Assembly: GCA_016927755.1 (NCBI GenBank)
Contig: JAFGLZ010000088.1
Coordinates: 1 to 64,000, forward strand
Source of the DNA: Phycisphaerae bacterium
GTDB taxonomy: Bacteria > Planctomycetota > Phycisphaerae > UBA1845 > JAFGLZ01
Length of the DNA: 64,000 nucleotides
Reading direction: 5' to 3'
Shown: positions 17,832-26,800 of the stretch, piece after piece
Numbering within the stretch: position 1 is the stretch's first letter
Layout: each line of letters opens with the position of its first letter
The notes under the pieces: generated by a model
Database searches by the model: none
The model's input: the letters and a program-made list of their open reading frames with translations, nothing else
What the model was told of the DNA's origin: nothing
Position numbers and translations under genes: made by a program

Positions 17832-18749
17832 ATGATTCCCCCGACGACCGAGGAAATGATGATGCGCCATTCCCCGGCCGGGCTCGATGGGCCGCTCCAT
17901 CTCCGAGCCCCCGCTAAGATCAACCTGACGCTGGCCGTGCTCGGCAAACGCCCCGACGGCTTCCATGAAATCGAATCGCTGGTCACGCCGATCGAACTCT
18001 ACGATGAGTTGACGCTGAAGGCGACCACGACGCCTGAAATCCGTCTGGAGTGCGGCACGCCAGGGGTTCCCTCGGACTCACGCAACCTCGTCCGGCAGGC
18101 GGCCGATCGGCTTCTTGCCTATGCGGGAACGCGTCTCGGCGCCGAGATCCGATTGACCAAGCGGGTGCCCGTGGGCGCCGGTCTCGGCGGAGGAAGCTCC
18201 GACGCGGCCTCAGCCCTGATGGGTCTCAATCAGCTTTGGAACCTGGGACTGGACGCCGCCGCCCTGGCAGACGTCGCGGCCAAAGTCGGCTCCGATGTAC
18301 CGCTCTTCCTGCAACCCGGCGCGACCATCATCCGCGGTCGTGGCGAGCGCGTGACCCCGACGCGATTGGGCAGGCCCCGCTGGGTCGTGCTGATCACACC
18401 ACCGTTCGGCATGAACACCGGAGCCGTCTACGCCGCGTGGCGCCCCGACCAGGCGCCCCCTTGCACCGCCGACGAGGTCGCAAAGGCCTCCCAGGCCGGT
18501 GAGCCGATTGACGGACTGCTCTTCAACATGCTCGAGCCGCCGGCGATGGCGGTCGAGCCCCGTCTCGCGGCGCTTCACCGGCGGATGGTCGAACTCGGTG
18601 CCCGATGCGCCCGGATGAGCGGCAGTGGATCGTCCTTGTTCGCCCTGTTCGATGAACGGGGCGCCGCGGAATCATTCGCCGAGTCGGCCGCCATGCGACT
18701 CGACGCACGGATTCACGTTGTCCAAACAGTCGATTGCGAGCACCTGTGA
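17832..18749 (+). CDS. ispE: 4-diphosphocytidyl-2-C-methyl-D-erythritol kinase
   Basis: GHMP kinase of the MEP isoprenoid pathway; it phosphorylates 4-(CDP)-2-C-methyl-D-erythritol using ATP in the cytoplasm. Diagnostic motifs are APAKINLTLAVLGKRPDGFHEIES (about 26-49), the ATP-binding glycine loop PVGAGLGGGSSDAASAL (113-129), VGSDVPLFL and the C-terminal ARMSGSGSSLFALF. From ATG 17832 it has 305 residues, normal for the family. Several in-frame starts exist upstream (17757 TTG, 17802) and downstream (17856, 17859, 17862). I chose 17832 because AGGG lies about 10 bases ahead; the true start may be the ATG cluster at 17856-17862, which has GAGGAA ahead. SpoVG follows 18 bases later, the conserved ispE-spoVG order. 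Confidence 0.93.
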   Translation: MIPPTTEEMMMRHSPAGLDGPLHLRAPAKINLTLAVLGKRPDGFHEIESLVTPIELYDELTLKATTTPEIRLECGTPGVPSDSRNLVRQAADRLLAYAGTRLGAEIRLTKRVPVGAGLGGGSSDAASALMGLNQLWNLGLDAAALADVAAKVGSDVPLFLQPGATIIRGRGERVTPTRLGRPRWVVLITPPFGMNTGAVYAAWRPDQAPPCTADEVAKASQAGEPIDGLLFNMLEPPAMAVEPRLAALHRRMVELGARCARMSGSGSSLFALFDERGAAESFAESAAMRLDARIHVVQTVDCEHL

Positions 18750-18767
18750 TGAAAGGAGAGGTTCACC

Positions 18768-19511
18768 ATGGAGATCACCGAAGTCCGAGTGAAGCTCACC
18801 AGCAGCCAGTCCGATCGTGTGCGTGCTTTCTGCAGCGTAACGCTTGATCGCGAGTTCGTCGTCCGCGACATCAAGGTCATCGAGGGCACCAGCGGCCTGT
18901 TCGTGGCCATGCCGAGCCGAAAGATCTCCGACCACTGTCCCAAGTGCAAAGGAAAGAATCACCTGCGAGCCAGGTACTGCAACGAGTGCGGCACCAAGCT
19001 CCGCGAGAATCGGGCGCCCCGCAACGGCTCAGGGCGGTCGAAGCTCCACGCCGACATCGCCCACCCCATCAACATGCCGTGCCGGGAACGCCTGCAGGAG
19101 GCGATCCTCAAGGAGTACGAGGTCGAGATCGAGGCCTCGAAGGAACCCGGGTACAGGCCGGTCGATCTCGACACCGACTCCGACGACTACGAGGTCGTGT
19201 CCGAGCGTCCGGAGCGGCGCAACCCACCCCCCAAGGTCGAGCAAGATCACGAGGAGCCCGAGAGCGACTCCGAGAACGCCGAACCAGACACCGAGTTCGA
19301 CACCGGAGCCGAGTATGCCGCCCTGATCGCCGAGCTCCGCAACGGACGACCCTCCCGCCGGAACAGGGATGATTCGCCCAAGGAACAGGAAGAGAAACGC
19401 GAAGAAGAAGAGGAGGAAGAGGAGGCGGCGGAAGAGGCGACCAAGGAGCCCGCAACCCTCCAGGAATCACAGCCCGAGAGCAAGCGGAAATTCGGGAAGG
19501 GAATCCTATAG
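18768..19511 (+). CDS. spoVG: SpoVG-family regulator with inserted zinc ribbon and acidic tail
   Basis: 247 residues, against about 85-100 for classical SpoVG. The SpoVG core is unmistakable: MEITEVRVKL, AFCSVTLDREFVVRDIKVIEGTSGLFVAMPSRK and ADIAHPINMPCRERLQEAILKEY. Between the two core halves a zinc-ribbon segment is inserted (CPKC at 57-60 and CNEC at 71-74, about residues 52-95). After residue 125 comes a long acidic low-complexity tail ending in a Glu run and KRKFGKGIL. SpoVG proteins are small nucleic-acid-binding post-transcriptional regulators. The insertion falls in the loop that faces nucleic acid in SpoVG dimers, so it probably alters binding. A clear AGGAGAGG precedes the start, and it is cotranscribed with ispE. 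Confidence 0.9.
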   Translation: MEITEVRVKLTSSQSDRVRAFCSVTLDREFVVRDIKVIEGTSGLFVAMPSRKISDHCPKCKGKNHLRARYCNECGTKLRENRAPRNGSGRSKLHADIAHPINMPCRERLQEAILKEYEVEIEASKEPGYRPVDLDTDSDDYEVVSERPERRNPPPKVEQDHEEPESDSENAEPDTEFDTGAEYAALIAELRNGRPSRRNRDDSPKEQEEKREEEEEEEEAAEEATKEPATLQESQPESKRKFGKGIL

Positions 19512-19710
19512 GCCGCCAGTGCCCCTCTCGCCCAGACAGCCTCGTGGTCGATGGAATGCGCCCGCACAAGGCGATCGTTCCGACTGAACAAGCAACGGGT
19601 CAGCCGGATGCGTCGTTCTGAACTCGCGCGGCGTTCCGCGGACCCGCGCTGCGTCCCATGTCAGACAGCCCGAGACTCCCGAACCACGCCACTCGCCGCG
19701 GCACGACCCC

Positions 19711-20598
19711 CTACCAAAACAGCGGATCGTCGAAGACGATGCCGGGCAGCAAACCGCCGAAGCGGATCGTGACCACCGGCTGGCCCGCCGCCATCCGCAG
19801 GATGTCGCCCATGATAATGAACGGAGCGAAAATGCTGATGATCACCGCCGCGGCGATCGCCGTGTACACCGCCGCCACCGCGTCGATCACCGCTCGGAGC
19901 AGCGGCACCATCACCGCCACGATCACGTACCCGAGCACGGCAAACGACGCCACGCAAACCGGAATCAGCACGATCGACAGCTCGCGAGCGCCCTCCTTGC
20001 CCGCCCCGGCCGAGACCACCTCGTTGATCAGCTTGGCCGTCGCCTGATCCGTCGGTGGCTCCTCGTCGGAGATCGTCAGCCCCGCCAGGTCCGCCGCCGC
20101 CTGCGCCAGGTCCGCCGCCGCCGCCTTGAGGTCGATGTCGAAATCGACCGTCTGTGTATCCCCCGTCTCGGCGATGAAGACGTCCACGTGCCCCTTCAAA
20201 CGCTCAGCGCTGACCACGTCATACGTGAAGTCCAGCGTCGAGCCGTCATAGCTCCGCGCCGTCTTCGGCCGCCCGTCCTCCAGCAGGACCCCCGCCTCCT
20301 GACCCTCGGCGTTGCGCATCCCCGCGCCCGTGATCTCGCGAATGCTGCCGTCATCGTTGAACGTGCCGTAGACCCACACCGACCGCCCGTCGGCAAGACG
20401 GATCCCCCCCAGCACGTTGCTCGCGGCGTCGGTATTGATCAGCAGTCCGTAAGGGTTGTCGTTGTTGCCGGGCGTCGTCGTCCCGCCCCCGAAGAGAAAC
20501 GCGGTCTCGCACCCGAAGGGCGCGACGATCAGGCAGACGATCATCACGGTCGTGACCCACTGACCGCGGATCGTGCGGGGAAATCTCCACGGATCCAT
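19711..20598 (-). CDS. predicted membrane lipoprotein, function unknown
   Basis: 295 residues from ATG 20598, with AAGGAG about 9 bases upstream; a longer frame to 20823 overlaps the next gene and is rejected. An N-terminal hydrophobic segment ends in a lipobox-like VAPFGC (TTVMIVCLIVAPFGC). A polar domain follows, with TDAASNVLGGIRLADGRSVWVYGTFNDDGSIREITGAGMRNAEGQEAGVLLEDGRP, which has a repeated small-beta feel, and an Ala-rich helix. The C-terminal third is strongly hydrophobic (SIVLIPVCVASFAVLGYVIVAVMVPLL..., VYTAIAAAVIISIFAPFIIM), predicting about three membrane helices. I do not recognise a family. It lies 92 bases downstream of the alpha/alpha-barrel lipoprotein gene in the same direction. 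Confidence 0.72.
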   Translation of the reverse strand: MDPWRFPRTIRGQWVTTVMIVCLIVAPFGCETAFLFGGGTTTPGNNDNPYGLLINTDAASNVLGGIRLADGRSVWVYGTFNDDGSIREITGAGMRNAEGQEAGVLLEDGRPKTARSYDGSTLDFTYDVVSAERLKGHVDVFIAETGDTQTVDFDIDLKAAAADLAQAAADLAGLTISDEEPPTDQATAKLINEVVSAGAGKEGARELSIVLIPVCVASFAVLGYVIVAVMVPLLRAVIDAVAAVYTAIAAAVIISIFAPFIIMGDILRMAAGQPVVTIRFGGLLPGIVFDDPLFW

Positions 20599-20690
20599 GA
20601 CACGAGTCTCCTTCCAGGGCAGGGGGGCCTTGCGGCGTCCATCCATGGTACCCAATCGCCTACCCGGTACCAAGCCCCCAAGCCCGGGCG

Positions 20691-22109
20691 TCACCCACCG
20701 CCCGCTAGCAGCTCGTACTTCACGAGCGCCTCCAGGGCGATCGCCGTCGTCAGCGCCGCCGATACCCATCGCACCTGCCAGCCGTTGTCGAGGTACGCCC
20801 CGAAGAACGGCCCCGCCTCCCACGAGCCCAGCTCCGGATCCTGCTCGGCCGCCAGATAATCGACCCCGCCCTTGACGATGTCGCCCACCTCACCCGCCGT
20901 CACCAGCGTCGCAACCGCAAACGCCGTGTTGAGATGCGGATCGCCACGGTGCCAGAAGCGAAACCCCCGGGCATCAGAAAACGCCGAGCCGTACAGGTCG
21001 GCCACTAGCCCGTCCGCCGCCGGAAGCAGGTCCGACGCCCCGCCCTCATAGCAGGCCCGAACCACCGAGTAATGCAGCGCCAAGTTGTTCGGGTAGAAGA
21101 AGCTGAGCGCGTGCGGATTCGACCGATGAACGCCTGTCTGGATCGCCCGGTTGATCAGCGCCACCGCCTCGGTGACCCCGGGCGTGTTCAGTCGTCCGTA
21201 GCGACCCAACGCATACAGGATATTGGCGTTCACCACGACATCCACGTGATTCGGGCTCGGACGATTCGCGGGATCACGATACGTTAGCCACGTCAGGAAC
21301 GCACCCGTGTGCTCGTTGGGGTCCAGCCAACTCGCCTCATCGCCGAGCGGAACCTGGCCCAGATCCCGCCAATCGGCCAAGAATCGCTCGAACCGCTCCG
21401 TGACCGCCGGACCGCCGTCCAGCAGATGGTGATCCAACAGCGCGGCATGGATGGACGCGGTGTCGTCCGAGTCCGGACCCGCCGAGTGGTTCGCGGGAAA
21501 GAACGAAACGTTCACCGGCTGGCGGTCGCCCGTCGCCTGCCAACTCGTCCAGAAGCTGTTGATGAACGTCGAGACGATCAAATCGCCCGGCGCCCACCGG
21601 GGCCTCGCCACGGGCCAGAAGCCGAACGTCCCGGCATCCTCGCCCCCCCCGCCCGTCTCGAAGCGGCGCATGAGCCCCACCGCCGAGGTCCGCGCGTTCC
21701 GAGCGGCCTCGACGTCCCCGTCGGTCAGACCCAGCGCATCCCGATGCTCCCCGCGAACCAGAGCCAAGGCGTGGTGGATATACGTCGCCAAGAACGGATT
21801 CGTGTCGCGCGTATAGAGCCCCGACCCCAGAACGGTGTAGCACTGAGGCCAGTCGCCCCCGTAGGCCGCCCGGTTCAAGACCGTCTGATCCGTCTCGAAC
21901 TGTGTGCCGGCCAGATACCGGAGCGCCAGCGCGATGGACGATAGCCGCTTCGCAGGGGCGGGCGGCAACGCCACGCCCTCCAAACAGTCGTCCATGAAAA
22001 CATTGTAGAAGCCGCAGCCGGACCCCACGGCCGTCAGCAGAACGAACGCGAGCGAGCCCTTCACACAACGCGTGAAGAATCGGACATGACGAAGATCTCC
22101 CCCTGCCAT
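20691..22109 (-). CDS. putative lipoprotein with terpenoid-cyclase-like motif DxDDTA
   Basis: 472 residues from ATG 22109, with GGAGG about 8 bases upstream. The N-terminal segment GSLAFVLLTAVGSGC is a probable lipoprotein signal, although the lipobox is weak. The rest is helical with paired-helix character typical of alpha/alpha barrels. Notable are FFPANHSAGPDSDDTASIHAALLDHH (DSDDTA at 213-218), matching the DxDDTA catalytic-acid motif of class II terpene cyclases and squalene-hopene cyclases, then the conserved-looking HVDVVVNANILYALGRYG and HRGDPHLNTAFAVATLVTAG. No QW repeats are visible and the protein appears exported, so a real cyclase is uncertain. A glycan- or lipid-processing alpha/alpha-barrel protein is the alternative. 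It lies between kamA and the membrane lipoprotein gene, all on the minus strand. Confidence 0.78.
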   Translation of the reverse strand: MAGGDLRHVRFFTRCVKGSLAFVLLTAVGSGCGFYNVFMDDCLEGVALPPAPAKRLSSIALALRYLAGTQFETDQTVLNRAAYGGDWPQCYTVLGSGLYTRDTNPFLATYIHHALALVRGEHRDALGLTDGDVEAARNARTSAVGLMRRFETGGGGEDAGTFGFWPVARPRWAPGDLIVSTFINSFWTSWQATGDRQPVNVSFFPANHSAGPDSDDTASIHAALLDHHLLDGGPAVTERFERFLADWRDLGQVPLGDEASWLDPNEHTGAFLTWLTYRDPANRPSPNHVDVVVNANILYALGRYGRLNTPGVTEAVALINRAIQTGVHRSNPHALSFFYPNNLALHYSVVRACYEGGASDLLPAADGLVADLYGSAFSDARGFRFWHRGDPHLNTAFAVATLVTAGEVGDIVKGGVDYLAAEQDPELGSWEAGPFFGAYLDNGWQVRWVSAALTTAIALEALVKYELLAGGG

Positions 22110-22181
22110 CCCGTCGACCTCCGGCTCGCGCGCCGAATAGACGCAGCCTGCGCCGCGACCCGCTCCGTCGCCTCACTCGCC

Positions 22182-23282
22182 TCACTCCAAATCGTCGAGC
22201 CACCTCGCCTGATCGTCGAGCTTCCGCTTGAAGAGCCTCCCCGCGTTCTTGGGGTTCTTCGCCTCGTGATACTTGAAGTAGATCTCCCCGTCCAGAATGC
22301 CGACGATCTCGATCTTCCCCGTTCGGTGCGACATCATGTAGCGGAACCGCTTGGCGTAGCCGCTCAGCTTGTCCTTGGCCTCCTCGATCAGCCGATATCC
22401 CCGAGCCAGCGAGACCTGGAAACCGTGCCGAACCCGTTTGACCGGCCGACACTGGAAGACATAGTACGGAATCGCGCGGATACCGACGAGGCTGTTCAGG
22501 AGTTCCGTCATCGTCTCCGCGCTGTCATTGACCCCCCGCAGCAGAACCGTCTGGTTGTTGACGATCACGCCGGCCCCGATCAACCTGCTGACGGCCTCGG
22601 TCGACTGATCGGTGATCTCCCGCGGATGGTTGAAGTGTGTCGTGACGTAAAGCCGCTTGCGCTTCCGTGCGTATTCGGCAAAGAGGTCCAGCAACCCCCC
22701 GCCCTCGAGGATCCGCTGCGGAAACGTCACCGGAACCCGGCTGCCGATCCGAACGAACCGCAAGTGGTCGACCGCGTAAAGCCTGCGCAGGAACTCGCGA
22801 ACGACCCGCGTCGAGAGCACCAGCGGGTCGCCCCCGCTGATCAGCACGTTATTGATCTCCTCGTGCTGTCGAATGTAGTCGACGGCGTCGTCGAACCTCG
22901 CCAGGATCTCCTCCGTCTTCAAGCCGACCAACCGCTTGCGGAAACAGTGCCGACAGTACATCGCGCACCGATTCGTCGCCAGGATCAGCGCCGTCGGGCC
23001 GTATTTGTGCTGCAGCCCCGGCATCTTCGTCACCGACCGCTCACCGCCCGTGTCGTACGATCCCTCCGGATTCAGCTCGTCATAGCACGGCACCGCCATC
23101 CGCATCACCGGATCGTCCGGGTCCGACCAGTTGATCAGCGACGCATAGTAGCGCGTAAGCCGCATCGGGTGTCGCTCCATAAGCTTGCGGAGCCACCTCG
23201 CTCTACCGGCCGTAATCGGCATCTGCCGTTCGAGCTGCTCGAACGTGCTGATGCTCCTCTTCAATTCGTCTCGCCATGGCAT
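22182..23282 (-). CDS. KamA-family radical SAM enzyme (lysine 2,3-aminomutase-like)
   Basis: 366 residues. The radical SAM cluster is ILATNRCAMYCRHCFRKRLVG (CxxxCxxC: C106, C110, C113), followed by EINNVLISGGDPLVLSTRVVREFLRRL, VRIGSRVPVTFPQRI, THFNHPREIT, NNQTVLLRGVNDS and YYVFQCRPVKRVRHGF. These place it in the KamA/EpmB family, which moves the alpha-amino group of lysine to the beta position with PLP, SAM and a 4Fe-4S cluster. The canonical PLP motif PGGGGK is not present; SHRTGKIEIVG occupies that position, so its lysine could bind PLP. Substrate may be free lysine or a lysine conjugate such as that used for EF-P modification. GGAGG precedes the ATG by about 8 bases. Confidence 0.88.
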   Translation of the reverse strand: MPWRDELKRSISTFEQLERQMPITAGRARWLRKLMERHPMRLTRYYASLINWSDPDDPVMRMAVPCYDELNPEGSYDTGGERSVTKMPGLQHKYGPTALILATNRCAMYCRHCFRKRLVGLKTEEILARFDDAVDYIRQHEEINNVLISGGDPLVLSTRVVREFLRRLYAVDHLRFVRIGSRVPVTFPQRILEGGGLLDLFAEYARKRKRLYVTTHFNHPREITDQSTEAVSRLIGAGVIVNNQTVLLRGVNDSAETMTELLNSLVGIRAIPYYVFQCRPVKRVRHGFQVSLARGYRLIEEAKDKLSGYAKRFRYMMSHRTGKIEIVGILDGEIYFKYHEAKNPKNAGRLFKRKLDDQARWLDDLE

Positions 23283-23814
23283 CTTCTGGGCCTCCTGCTA
23301 GCCGCCGGTCGATGAATGTAGGCCTCGGCGGCGACACCAGTGCCCAGGCCGGGATCAAGCCCAGCCCGCGCCGGCGCGGGGACGCCAAGGGTGTAGACCA
23401 GCGGTGATTCGTTCAGATCGGCTTGGCTGGCCTGCCAAACGCGCTCGCTGACATCTCAGACTGCCATTCCCCTCGCGCCCCGAGGGAAATCACCTCATGA
23501 CAATGACGGCAAGTGCTCGACCGGGATCGCAAGCTGATGGCAAGACTATCCGCTCGCGTTTCGGGCAGCCGTCCCGGTCCCGGAGACCCAATCAGGCCGA
23601 TGCCACCTTCACAACGGCCCACGCATCTCCTCGCTGTCCGATAAGCATTGTCAGTATATACCGCCTAGCCCAACCTTTCCAGTAAATATAGATGTGATTG
23701 CGTGACCTGAATATCGCAATTTGAGAAGTCTCAGACCTCCCCCGGGAATGGCGTAGCGGATGAAGACAAAGCCCAAAAACCTTCCTCTCCAAAGTGTTGA
23801 ACTCGCCAACCGTC
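23283..23814. other. intergenic region between the KamA and large lyase genes
   Basis: About 530 bases with no convincing gene. The part 23640-23800 is markedly AT-richer than its surroundings. Short frames here (for example minus strand 23592-23897) overlap the end of the lyase gene in another frame and show no family features. No clear terminator hairpin with a T-run was found. Confidence 0.5.
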
Positions 23815-26800
23815 TCAGCGAACCCGAACGCCCCGTAGCTCGCCTCCTGCCGCGACAAAGGCAGTTCGACGCCCCTGCCCGCACTTGACGACCACAACCT
23901 TCGTCAGCGGCTTACCGAGCCCTTGCTGAGCCAGGAGCTGACCCGACGCGTCGTGGACCCGCACCGTGCCGTCCAGGTTGACCGAGATGAGATCAGGCCG
24001 ATCATCCCCGTTCATGTCCCCAGCCGCGACGTCGGTCATGTCCGCCTTGCCGTATCGAACCCACTGGACCCTCCCGTCGGAGCTCGCCAGCCTCGCCACG
24101 AACCCGCTTCGGGACGCCACCGCCAGATCGCCCCCACCGTCCCCGTCGAGATCGCGGGACACCAGCTTCGTGATCTCGTCATCGCCCACGAACTGTTCCC
24201 ACAGCACCTTGGCCTTGTAAGGCCCGTTCTGCTCCGCCGCCGCGACCCGCCCATCCTTGTCCGCGAAGACCGCCTCGGGCTTCCCATCCCCGTCGACGTC
24301 CGCCGTGGCGATCGACCCGCATCCGCTGATGCACCCCTTCAGCGTATGCAGCCCGTTCCCGCCCCGCCGCTGGAAGTTCCGGATGTACCGGGCGAAGTAC
24401 GTGCACCCGGCCAGGAGCTCCACCTGCCCGTCGCCGTCAAGGTCTCCCGAGCCGATCGCGCTGGCCTCGTGATACGTCTCCAGCTCCCATCGCGCCCCGT
24501 CCTTACCGACGCGAGGCCTGCCCTTGTTGTCGAGCACGTGGAAGCAACTGTTCGAACACCCCACCGCCACCTCGGGGCTACCGTCGCGATCGAAATCCGC
24601 CACGTGAACCACGCGAACGTGGGCCTTGGTCTCGTTGTACGGCTCGAAACGGCGCGACCACAGCCGAGTCCCGCCGGCCTTGACCACGTAAACGTGCTCG
24701 TCCTCCACCCCCGCGACCACCTCCTTGGCCCCGTCGAGATCCACGTCCGCCACGCAAACGTCGTTCACCTTCGCGCCGAACTTGTGCGACCACATCACAC
24801 TCCCGGAACCATCCAAGACCTGGAGCGCCCCGTCCTCGCACCCGACCACCACCTCCTCCACGCCGTCCCCGTCCATGTCGCCGGCCGCCAGCGCCGTCAC
24901 CGCCGCCGGCATGCTCGCCTTCCAGACGCCCTCCATGTTCGAATCCGCCTCCTTCTCCCCAACAGCGGACTTCCGCAACAACCGCGCCGCCTCGATCGCC
25001 AGCGGAATCGTCAGTCGAACGTAATCCTTGGCCCCGGCCGAGGCCCACAGCAGCACGACACGGTGCTCCCCCGCCGACAGATCCAGCACCAGCGGCTCGT
25101 CAACCCCCTGCGACGTCAAGCTCTTCCCGTCCACCTCGATCGTCGTGCCCACCAACGTCGCAAGCGTCACCTTCGATCCCCGCGACGCCGTCACCGTCGC
25201 CACGTCGTCCTCCAACGGCCAGGAGAAGTCGACCGGTGGATTCGCCGTCAGCGCAATATCCCCCGAGCGGATCGCCTTTAGCCCGGCAAGGTAGATGCCC
25301 TCGTCGCTGACCCAGAACTGACCCGCCTCCACGGAGCGATCCCCGACCCGAAGCCCCCCGACCCCCGCGATCGCCGGCTCCGACCCCTTCAAGACCACCA
25401 CACCCGGCGACAGAACCAGCGCCTCGTACTCCTTCTCCTGGCCCGGACCCACCGCGTACATCACGTTGACGAACGTGCGACGCTGCCCCTTCTTCATCTG
25501 TCGAACGTCCTGCTCAACCACGAGCCGCGTCACCGGCTCGGCATACGGGTACTTCGACCAGTTCTTCCGCCCGTCCCGCTCGTCGTCGCTCAGCCGCATC
25601 CTGCAAGGCCCCGCCGATCGAATGAAGAACCGCTGTCCATCCTTCTGAGCGACCTCGAGCGATCCGGCCTCCTGCTTGACCTCGCCCAGCGTCCGCCACC
25701 GACACTTGAAGTCGTATGTCCCGTCGGCCTTGGCCGTCAGGTCGTCCACGACCATGAACACGTCGTCCGTCTTGTGCCACAGAACATGCCGGTCCCACGT
25801 CGTCTGGCAGTAGTCCTCCCAGCGCGTGCGCGTCGCACCGAGCCCATGCAGATCCGCGCGATTGACCAGCCTCGTGCATATCGGCCCGCGACCGCTCTGC
25901 CCGTCCTTGACGATCGTCACCGTGTTGTGGTCCTTGAGATCGCCGTTCAGGTAATCGCCCTCGCACAGCCACACGCGACCGTTGTCCGTCAGCCGGAGAA
26001 TGCTGTTCCCGTCCCAGTGCCCGTGATACCCGCCGCTCAGACCGTCCAGCAACAGATACGCCCGATTCGGATCGCACGCCCCGCGGAAGGAAACCTTGTC
26101 GAAGCATGCCTCGACGGGCGGCTCCCCCTTGAACTTCGCGTGCCAACGCGGCTCGAGCGGATGCACGTAGACCCCGAGAAGCTTCTCCGCCCCGATCTCG
26201 TTCGGGTCGAATCGCCCCCCCGTCGCCCCCGACCACGAGCTCGACACATCCGCCAACCACGGACTCACGGCCTGGCCGATGTACCCGCCAGAGTCCCCAT
26301 AGCCCACCGGCATGCCCTGGTTGTCTCGTGACATGAACTCCAGCCGGAGGAACTGCCGCGCCTGCGGACCCCGCACGTACTCCCAATCGCCCCGCGCGAC
26401 GGCGTGCCGTATCATGTGGATCATCGTGATCGACTGATACCCGCACGAGTCGCACTGCGGCTTGGCGCATGGCGCCTGGCCCTCATAGACCCGATCGGCC
26501 AGCTCCGCCAGCACCTTCGCTTCGCCCAGCCCGTAGTACTTGCCGAAGTAGTCCGCCGCGTAAGCGAAGCTCATCGCCGGGAAGGTCTGGTGGTTGTGAC
26601 GGATCTCCGGCGTCTGGGCCCTCACCCGCTCGGCGATCTGATCGAGCTTCAGGTGCTGACCGCCGCCCACGTACCGCCCGAACGGATCGATGCACATCTC
26701 GAAGAGCCGCCACATCGCCTCCGTCAGCTCGAGCCGCTCGGCGTCGCTGAAGTACGGGTCCTCCTCCCAGCGATCCCACGCCGAGATGACCTTGAAGAAC

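Noticed and set aside
23592..23897. 101-codon minus-strand frame at the end of the large lyase gene
   Set aside because: Overlaps the lyase C terminus in another frame, with no family resemblance.
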